DNA from: Phocoena phocoena
Lineage: Eukaryota; Chordata; Mammalia; Artiodactyla; Phocoenidae
NCBI RefSeq assembly: GCF_963924675.1
Contig: NC_089220.1
Span: forward strand, 119,118,697 to 119,182,696
Direction: 5' to 3'
Length of the DNA: 64,000 bases
Positions 63,257 to 64,000 of the stretch are shown here, one piece after another (the stretch's first letter is position 1; the number at the start of each line of letters is the position of its first letter). The translations under genes and the position numbers were made by a program. A model generated the notes under the pieces. The model did no database searches and was not told where the DNA came from. It saw nothing but the letters and a program-made list of their open reading frames with translations.

Positions 63257-64000
63257 TCTGCTATACAAATATTGAATCATGATGCTGTACACCTAAAACT
63301 AATATCATGTGATATGTCAATTATACCTCAATAAAAATTTAAAAAAAAAAAAAAAAGACTGGACTGAAAAATAAAAACATTCAATTTAACAAATAAAACT
63401 AAGGGCCAGTTCTTTCAATAGACCATTATAATAAAACAGACAAGCCTCTGACAAGTAATCAAGGAACTTCAGGATTATAACCACAGATGAAGATGATGCA
63501 AAAAGTGAATACTCTGCACATCTTTCCAACAGCTTCAAATGTATAGATGAAGTTACCAATTTTTTAGAACCTAAAATTACTAAAACTGACAGAAGAAATG
63601 GAAAATCTAAATAGACTAATACACAGAAGAGAAAAATGGATCAGGTTCAGATCTTTGTTTAAATCAGGCTTTCTCAACCTTGGAACTATTGATATTTGGG
63701 GCCAAATAATTCTTTGTTGTGGGGAACTGTCCTGACATTGCAGGATGTTTAGTAACATCCTGTCTACCCACAAAAAGCCAACAGCACACTCCTCCAACCC
63801 GGCCAGCTGTGACAATCCAAAATATAGCCAGATACTTCCAAATGTCCCATGGGAGGCAAAACTGCCCCCAGTTGAAAATTACAACTGTTCTAGATCTTAG
63901 GAAAAAAACACAAGGCTTGGGGCTTCCCTGGTGGCACAGTGGTTGAGAGTCCACCTGCCGATGCAGGGGACACGGGTTCGTGCCCCGGTCCGGGAGGATC
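14420..64000 (-). CDS. UBE2Q2: UBE2Q2 gene, 3' part (ten coding exons)
   Basis: Minus-strand gene for ubiquitin-conjugating enzyme E2 Q2, which takes ubiquitin from E1 as a thioester and passes it to substrates. Ten exons with consistent phases encode 245 residues from [11 protein letters not shown] to the stop after TPPKEDG. The first two carry an acidic, charged linker, followed by the UBC catalytic fold. The expected active-site cysteine is in the exon at 23892-23940 ([13 protein letters not shown]). The N-terminal RWD-like region and 5' exons lie beyond 64000. The gene runs directly toward FBXO22 in the same orientation. Every splice site follows GT-AG and no frame break is seen, so the gene looks functional. 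The introns are large and transposon-rich. Confidence 0.98.
14438..14443 (-). terminator. UBE2Q2: UBE2Q2 polyadenylation signal AATAAA
   Basis: Plus strand TTTATT, so AATAAA on the minus strand, about 1.6 kb after the stop. It is followed by G/T-rich minus-strand sequence only after about 20 bp. Earlier TTTATT copies (for example near 15219) could serve as alternative sites. Confidence 0.6.
16042..16073 (-). CDS. UBE2Q2: UBE2Q2 last coding exon
   Basis: Acceptor TTTTTCAG ends at 16074. The 32 nt complete a glycine codon and read WYTPPKEDG, then TAA at 16044-16042. The exon continues as the 3' UTR. Confidence 0.97.
16074..17965 (-). other. UBE2Q2: UBE2Q2 last intron
   Basis: 1.9 kb. It holds a MIR-like fragment (about 17258-17410). 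I see nothing else I can name. Confidence 0.7.
17258..17410 (-). mobile_element. MIR fragment, reversed
   Basis: tttagagatgaggaaactga and gattccaggtct are reversed MIR hallmarks. Confidence 0.7.
17966..18032 (-). CDS. UBE2Q2: UBE2Q2 penultimate coding exon
   Basis: 67 nt, acceptor TTTCAG, donor GTATGT. It reads [20 protein letters not shown] then KN plus one base. This is the C-terminal helix of the UBC fold. Confidence 0.97.
18765..18836. repeat. Two-copy 36-bp tandem duplication
   Basis: The 36-bp unit starting ccttcttctacccaaatt occurs twice without a mismatch at 18765-18800 and 18801-18836. Confidence 0.95.
18838..18869. repeat. 32-bp perfect palindrome
   Basis: Two 16-bp arms with no spacer, centred between 18853 and 18854 (left arm TTTCTTGTATAACCTT). 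It begins one base after the tandem duplication. Confidence 0.95.
19068..19552. mobile_element. Tigger1-like DNA transposon fossil
   Basis: Left end caggcaaacctcattttatt and right end gaggtatgcctat form the inverted ends of Tigger-type (pogo) elements. Interior shows tggcaaccctgtgtcgagca. Confidence 0.75.
19821..20024 (-). mobile_element. CHR-2-type SINE, minus strand, with TSD
   Basis: Direct repeat AAGACCACTTTTT at 19808-19820 and 20025-20037. Same strand as UBE2Q2. Confidence 0.95.
21360..21660 (-). mobile_element. Old L1M-like fragment, reversed
   Basis: Reversed old LINE-like text around 21400-21650 (gaatatccttccagagatat). Assignment by resemblance only. Confidence 0.45.
21985..22110 (-). 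mobile_element. MIR-like fragment, reversed
   Basis: aactggaagaaacttaaaat and cagatgcccagagaggtaag resemble reversed MIR or a related SINE. Confidence 0.45.
22910..23150 (+). mobile_element. MIR
   Basis: Nearly complete MIR: agtggttaagagcagagact, actctgccacctgtgacctt, ttcagtttcctcatctacaa. Lies about 200 bp past the donor of a UBE2Q2 exon. Confidence 0.9.
23345..23440 (-). CDS. UBE2Q2: UBE2Q2 exon after active site
   Basis: 96 nt, phase 0 at both ends, acceptor CTGTAG, donor GTACTT. It reads [20 protein letters not shown] then [19 protein letters not shown] follows the catalytic loop. Matches known UBE2Q2. Confidence 0.97.
23892..23940 (-). CDS. UBE2Q2: UBE2Q2 exon with catalytic cysteine
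   Basis: 49 nt, acceptor TTTTTAAG, donor GTGACT. With the carried bases it reads [17 protein letters not shown] in phase 0. The cysteine in ALCMELL is the expected ubiquitin thioester residue of the Q family. It is intact. Confidence 0.97.
24622..24966 (+). mobile_element. CHR-1-type SINE
   Basis: Long-form body with internal duplication of 'gagccacaactactgagccc'-like units, A-rich tail of aaataaataaat. Confidence 0.9.
26064..26208. repeat. Pair of short tandem duplications
   Basis: A 26-bp unit (taaacttttccttaatata core) is doubled at about 26064-26113. Shortly after, a 30-bp unit (ctacttttgtactgtatc core) is doubled at 26149-26208 with one or two mismatches. Confidence 0.85.
27130..28080 (-). 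mobile_element. L2 fragment, reversed (first part)
   Basis: Starts cattcattcattcaaaaata, the reversed L2 3' end. It continues with gctgagacctgcaggaattg and ttaagcaggggagcaacata. It is the first part of an L2 split by an L1. Confidence 0.7.
28090..29758 (+). mobile_element. Old L1 3' end inserted in an L2
   Basis: Diverged L1 ORF2 C-terminal and 3' UTR sequence (ccatatgacccagcaattgc near 29000, tggaatactactcagcaata near 29180). It splits an older minus-strand L2 into 27130-28080 and 29985-30150. A CHR SINE sits at 28419-28637. Confidence 0.7.
28419..28637 (+). mobile_element. CHR-2-type SINE with TSD
   Basis: Flanked by imperfect ACACATCCAG / ACACATATCCAG. Long A-tail. Confidence 0.9.
29759..29960 (+). 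mobile_element. CHR-2-type SINE with TSD
   Basis: Direct repeat AAAAAAAGGCAAAGGA at 29743-29758 and 29961-29976. Close to consensus. Confidence 0.95.
29985..30150 (-). mobile_element. L2 fragment, reversed (second part)
   Basis: agccaagggaaaaatgtttc and gttgctgagaaatctgataa continue the L2 copy interrupted at 28090. Confidence 0.5.
30190..31145 (+). mobile_element. Old L1 3' end fragment
   Basis: Diverged L1 3' sequence (gcttgtgggaatgtaaatgg near 30281; cactgaattatacactttaa near 31071), interrupted by a minus-strand CHR SINE at 30518-30836. Confidence 0.7.
30518..30836 (-). mobile_element. CHR-1-type SINE, minus strand
   Basis: Direct repeat ACAAATTTT at 30509-30517 and 30837-30845. Interrupts an old L1. 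Confidence 0.92.
31400..32040 (+). mobile_element. L2-like fragment
   Basis: C/T-rich decayed text (catggcctagctgagatccc near 31899, cttcccagatcact near 31936) resembles L2. Low certainty. Confidence 0.45.
32955..33145. mobile_element. MER5A-like hAT fossil
   Basis: Contains aatgattctcaaattatggt, cctactgaatcagaaacctt and caaatgattctgatgt, the pattern of MER5A. It ends about 30 bp from the donor side of a UBE2Q2 exon. Confidence 0.7.
33175..33233 (-). CDS. UBE2Q2: UBE2Q2 exon, UBC core before active site
   Basis: 59 nt, acceptor TTTTTTAG, donor GTAAGT. It reads [19 protein letters not shown] plus two bases. The [10 protein letters not shown] segment is the E2 'PxxPP'-like strand before the catalytic loop. 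An EIF1 processed pseudogene begins only about 75 bp upstream of its acceptor. Confidence 0.97.
33310..33975 (+). pseudogene. EIF1: EIF1 processed pseudogene
   Basis: Intronless retrocopy of translation initiation factor 1 (SUI1), which in its parent gene helps select the start codon on the 40S ribosome. The coding-like part runs 33456-33802. It begins with an ATG reading MSTIQKLH, contains the recognisable stretches [30 protein letters not shown] and [10 protein letters not shown], and ends [10 protein letters not shown] then TAA. The 347-nt length is not a multiple of three. Small deletions near 33500 and an insertion near 33730 break the frame. A GC-rich leader (about 33310-33455) and an A-rich end with AATAAA near 33955 suggest an mRNA copy. 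It is antisense to UBE2Q2. The ending resembles EIF1 more than EIF1B. Confidence 0.93.
34119..35907 (+). mobile_element. 5'-truncated L1 (L1-B) with 14-bp target-site duplication
   Basis: L1 ORF2 3' part plus 3' UTR and A-rich tail. It is flanked by AAGATCAGGCCCAA at 34119-34132 and 35894-35907, so the inserted body is 34133-35893. An open frame of 256 codons remains (34089-34859) but covers only the C-terminal ORF2 region. A CHR SINE (34962-35168) interrupts it. Not mobile because it lacks ORF1, endonuclease and RT. Confidence 0.95.
34962..35168 (+). mobile_element. CHR-2-type SINE inside L1-B
   Basis: Flanked by AAAAAACTGAAAATA and a copy with one mismatch (35169-35183). The head lacks the 'gcgcagtggtt' segment, a small internal deletion. 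Inserted after L1-B. Confidence 0.92.
35935..39955 (+). mobile_element. L1 copy (L1-C), 3' end missing
   Basis: Starts near the 5' UTR/ORF1 border. ORF1 begins at 36042 ([13 protein letters not shown]) and stops early at 36435 where a TGG has become TGA. Coiled-coil-like ORF1 sequence follows. ORF2 starts near 37010, and a 327-codon open piece at 37866-38849 carries [28 protein letters not shown] and [16 protein letters not shown] of the RT domain. The catalytic motif reads CADDMTLY in a shifted frame near 39110. The copy stops abruptly near 39955 in ORF2 with no 3' UTR or A-tail. Confidence 0.9.
41616..41679 (+). pseudogene. Truncated U5 snRNA retrocopy
   Basis: Positions 41616-41660 match the first 45 nt of U5 spliceosomal RNA: start ATACTCTGGTTTCTCTTCAG, then ATAAATCTTTC and CCTTTTAC of loop 1. 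I count about three differences from recalled U5. The match stops inside loop 1 and runs into 19 A (41661-41679). The whole unit is flanked by a 12-bp direct repeat AAAGCAATTAGA (41604-41615 and 41680-41691) and interrupts an L1 ORF2. It lacks the 3' half and Sm site, so it cannot make a functional U5. L1-driven retroposition is the likely origin. Confidence 0.93.
42186..42394 (+). mobile_element. CHR-2-type SINE inside L1-D
   Basis: Direct repeat AAAAATACAGCAGAGGG at 42169-42185 and 42395-42411. Confidence 0.95.
42554..42861 (+). mobile_element. CHR-type SINE with extra 3' tail inside L1-D
   Basis: Direct repeat AAAATACTAGCAAACAG at 42537-42553 and 42862-42878. The SINE ends in an A-rich stretch at 42838, and then 23 nt of non-SINE, non-L1 sequence (42839-42861) precede the second repeat. 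Confidence 0.93.
44814..45140 (+). mobile_element. CHR-1-type SINE inside L1-D
   Basis: Direct repeat AAAAAGAGTCATGT at 44800-44813 and 45141-45154. Head is diverged (gggcttctctgatagcgtaa). Confidence 0.94.
45775..47320 (+). mobile_element. Older L1 (L1M-type) ORF1 region
   Basis: Shows diverged L1 ORF1 features (ctgaaattaataacttaatg near 45979, ctgaaagaaaggaatctcc near 46317) and then the ORF1/ORF2 border. A SINE with an extra tail (46372-46711) interrupts it. Too decayed to give a subfamily. Confidence 0.7.
46372..46711 (+). mobile_element. CHR-type SINE with extra 3' tail inside old L1
   Basis: Direct repeat AAAAATACTTTCCA at 46358-46371 and 46712-46725. SINE A-rich end is near 46660. 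About 50 nt of extra sequence (46661-46711) lie before the second repeat. Confidence 0.92.
48075..48421 (-). mobile_element. CHR-1-type SINE, minus strand
   Basis: Reversed long-form SINE: tttttggctacattgggtct near 48119 to 'ccaccagggaagcc' at 48410. Clear target-site duplication not seen. Confidence 0.9.
48650..48794 (+). mobile_element. Short SINE, 'ggaattccctggtggtcc' type
   Basis: 145-bp tRNA-derived SINE with A-tail. Flanks GATATGCAAGAG and GATATGCGAG suggest a target-site duplication. Contains a small internal duplication of ggaactaagatcc. Confidence 0.88.
48941..48964. repeat. Hairpin with 10-bp arms
   Basis: TAGAGCCATC, loop ATCA, GATGGCTCTA. Perfect arms in unassigned intron sequence. 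Confidence 0.9.
50290..50670 (+). mobile_element. L2 fragment
   Basis: Text such as cctctgttggctttttactg, tgatctccaaagccctatag and aacagggattatttagatgc resembles the L2 3' part. Confidence 0.65.
50671..50684. repeat. Run of 14 G
   Basis: Uninterrupted G14 at the end of an L2-like fragment. Confidence 0.95.
50840..51780 (-). mobile_element. Old L1M 3' region, reversed
   Basis: Resembles reversed mammalian-wide L1 3' sequence (ctaccaccctggtcaagaaa near 50960; ataaacaatgctgctttgaa near 51568). It ends at the donor of a UBE2Q2 exon. Confidence 0.6.
51781..51871 (-). CDS. UBE2Q2: UBE2Q2 exon, UBC core
   Basis: 91 nt, acceptor TTCTTAG, donor GTAAGA. It reads [20 protein letters not shown] then [11 protein letters not shown], ending in phase 0. 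The donor lies right beside an old minus-strand L1 fragment (50840-51780). Confidence 0.97.
51872..52624 (-). other. UBE2Q2: UBE2Q2 short intron
   Basis: 753 bp. I see no recognisable repeat or gene. Confidence 0.8.
52625..52685 (-). CDS. UBE2Q2: UBE2Q2 exon, UBC beta strands
   Basis: 61 nt, acceptor TTTACAG, donor GTAAGT. With the carried base it reads [20 protein letters not shown] plus two bases of a lysine codon. This matches known UBE2Q2. Confidence 0.97.
52686..54033 (-). other. UBE2Q2: UBE2Q2 intron
   Basis: 1.35 kb. The part at about 53000-53210 resembles a reversed old L1 3' region (tttgctactacaaataatgc). The remainder is unassigned. Confidence 0.6.
54034..54118 (-). CDS. UBE2Q2: UBE2Q2 exon, start of UBC domain
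   Basis: 85 nt, acceptor TTTCAG, donor GTAAGG. It reads [20 protein letters not shown] then YRSQSYKT plus one base. The [15 protein letters not shown] helix corresponds to the first helix of the E2 fold. Confidence 0.97.
54465..55386 (-). mobile_element. Old L1M 3' region, reversed
   Basis: Typical reversed L1M 3' sequence: ttttaggttcacagcaaaat near 54494, atcctcaccagcatttcgtg near 55276. Confidence 0.75.
55193..55215. repeat. Hairpin with 11-bp arms in old L1
   Basis: AGAAGACTGTC, one A, GACAGTCTTCT. Perfect arms within a reversed L1M copy. Confidence 0.9.
55690..55862 (+). mobile_element. MIR fragment
   Basis: ttcctggctgtgtgcctttg and ccccagtttcacaactatag match the MIR core. Confidence 0.6.
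56230..56430 (-). mobile_element. MIR-like fragment, reversed
   Basis: tttatatacgtcgttctcat and attgagaaaaatgaagccac resemble reversed MIR. Confidence 0.45.
56757..56960. mobile_element. MER2-like Tigger-derived fossil
   Basis: Left end cagctgactcttgaacaaca and right end ctgttcaagggtcaac are matched inverted ends of MER2-type elements. About 200 bp, so internally deleted. Confidence 0.8.
57006..57146 (-). CDS. UBE2Q2: UBE2Q2 exon, acidic linker part 2
   Basis: 141 nt, phase 0 at both ends, acceptor ATAG and donor GTAAGT. It reads [20 protein letters not shown], then [20 protein letters not shown], then QRQDHLN. It is strongly charged and probably flexible or helical between the N-terminal domain and the UBC fold. 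It matches known UBE2Q2. Confidence 0.97.
58090..58720 (+). mobile_element. L2-like fragment
   Basis: C/T-rich decayed text with ccttctcccaaaaggacagc and ttagttgcctaggatatctt. Low certainty. Confidence 0.35.
58809..59150 (-). mobile_element. CHR-1-type SINE, minus strand
   Basis: Reversed long-form SINE with T-rich start. Short direct repeat GTTTAAT at 58802-58808 and 59151-59157. Confidence 0.9.
59981..60037 (-). CDS. UBE2Q2: UBE2Q2 exon, acidic linker part 1
   Basis: Acceptor TTTGCAG ends at 60038 and donor GTAGGT begins at 59980. The 57 nt (19 codons, phase 0) read [11 protein letters not shown], five more glutamates, then MAE. A second GT donor four bases downstream (GTATTT at 59976) would break the frame, so the first donor is used here. 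Confidence 0.95.
61100..61860 (+). mobile_element. HAL1/L1M ORF1-like fossil
   Basis: A-rich coding-like decay ending in tgtgaacttagaatttgata near 61816, as seen at the end of HAL1 or old L1 ORF1. Subfamily uncertain. Confidence 0.45.
62245..62830 (+). mobile_element. Old L1 3' fragment
   Basis: Diverged L1 3' sequence (gcaaactggaattaacccaa near 62368, gtggtggctaggtggtatag near 62714). Confidence 0.6.
63034..63354 (+). mobile_element. SINE-L1 composite insertion
   Basis: CHR-2-type SINE (63034 to about 63253 with A-tail), then about 80 nt resembling an L1 3' end (ctgtacacctaaaactaata, cctcaataaaaattt), then a second A-run. Direct repeat AAGACTGGACTG flanks the whole unit (63022-63033 and 63355-63366). 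Confidence 0.85.
63664..63890. mobile_element. MER20-like hAT fossil
   Basis: Contains tatttggggccaaataattc, ggatgtttagtaacatcc and a related end cccccagttgaaaatt. This resembles MER20, a eutherian non-autonomous hAT element. Family name from recall. Confidence 0.65.
63919..64000 (+). mobile_element. CHR-2-type SINE, cut by window end
   Basis: Consensus-like head ending at the window edge. The rest lies beyond 64000. Confidence 0.92.

Larger units (their letters stand above)
60038..64000 (-). other. UBE2Q2: UBE2Q2 intron, continues beyond window
   Basis: The upstream exon (expected to end just before NGTAEE) was searched for by eye and not found here, so the intron extends past 64000. It contains HAL1/L1-like fossils, a SINE-L1 composite, an MER20-like element and the start of another SINE. 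Confidence 0.75.

Noticed and set aside
60038..64000. Search for the next upstream UBE2Q2 exon
   Set aside because: No sequence fitting the expected residues before NGTAEE with splice sites was found, so the exon is placed outside the window.

Overview
This is nuclear DNA from a placental mammal, almost certainly a cetacean. It is intron-rich, about 60% A+T, and full of tRNA-derived SINEs with the head 'gggcttccctggtggcgcagtgg'. These are the CHR family of whales, dolphins and hippopotamus. I see no ruminant BovB or Bov-tA elements. Many of the SINEs have near-perfect target-site duplications and long A-tails. A hippopotamid cannot be strictly excluded. No bacterial, viral or CRISPR-type locus is present, and I did not find a novel multi-gene system. 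The unusual content lies in the retrotransposition products.

Two protein-coding genes lie head-to-tail on the minus strand, and both act in ubiquitin transfer. UBE2Q2 (an E2 ubiquitin-conjugating enzyme) occupies about 14.4-64 kb. Ten coding exons, including the last one, can be read at 59981-60037, 57006-57146, 54034-54118, 52625-52685, 51781-51871, 33175-33233, 23892-23940, 23345-23440, 17966-18032 and 16042-16073. All splice phases agree and together they give the C-terminal 245 residues. The 5' exons lie beyond the right edge. FBXO22 (F-box substrate receptor of an SCF ubiquitin ligase) starts in a CpG island at about 11.2-12.1 kb. Its exons 1-3 are at 11724-11884, 11220-11358 and 727-814, and the rest lies beyond the left edge. 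Only about 2.5 kb separates the UBE2Q2 poly(A) signal from the FBXO22 start codon. This order matches the human 15q24.2 neighbourhood (UBE2Q2 then FBXO22).

The introns are mostly transposon fossils. A near-full-length, degenerate L1 (1.86-9.57 kb) fills FBXO22 intron 2. The large UBE2Q2 intron at 33.2-51.8 kb holds an EIF1 processed pseudogene, a 5'-truncated L1 with a clear 14-bp target-site duplication, two head-to-tail fused L1 copies and an older L1. Twenty-two CHR-type SINEs are recognisable; 18 lie on the plus strand, antisense to both genes. Older MIR, L2, L1M, MER5A-like, MER20-like, MER2-like and Tigger-like copies fill much of the remainder.

The observations most worth checking are: a 45-nt 3'-truncated U5 snRNA retrocopy with poly(A) and target-site duplication inside an L1 (41.6 kb); a SINE joined to an L1 3' tail within one target-site duplication (63.0-63.4 kb); two SINEs carrying extra non-SINE 3' tails within their duplications (42.6 and 46.4 kb); a 32-bp perfect palindrome next to a 36-bp tandem duplication (18.8 kb); and a ten-glycine tract near the N-terminus of FBXO22. 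Repeat-family names come from recall of consensus sequences, without a database search, and older-repeat boundaries are approximate.
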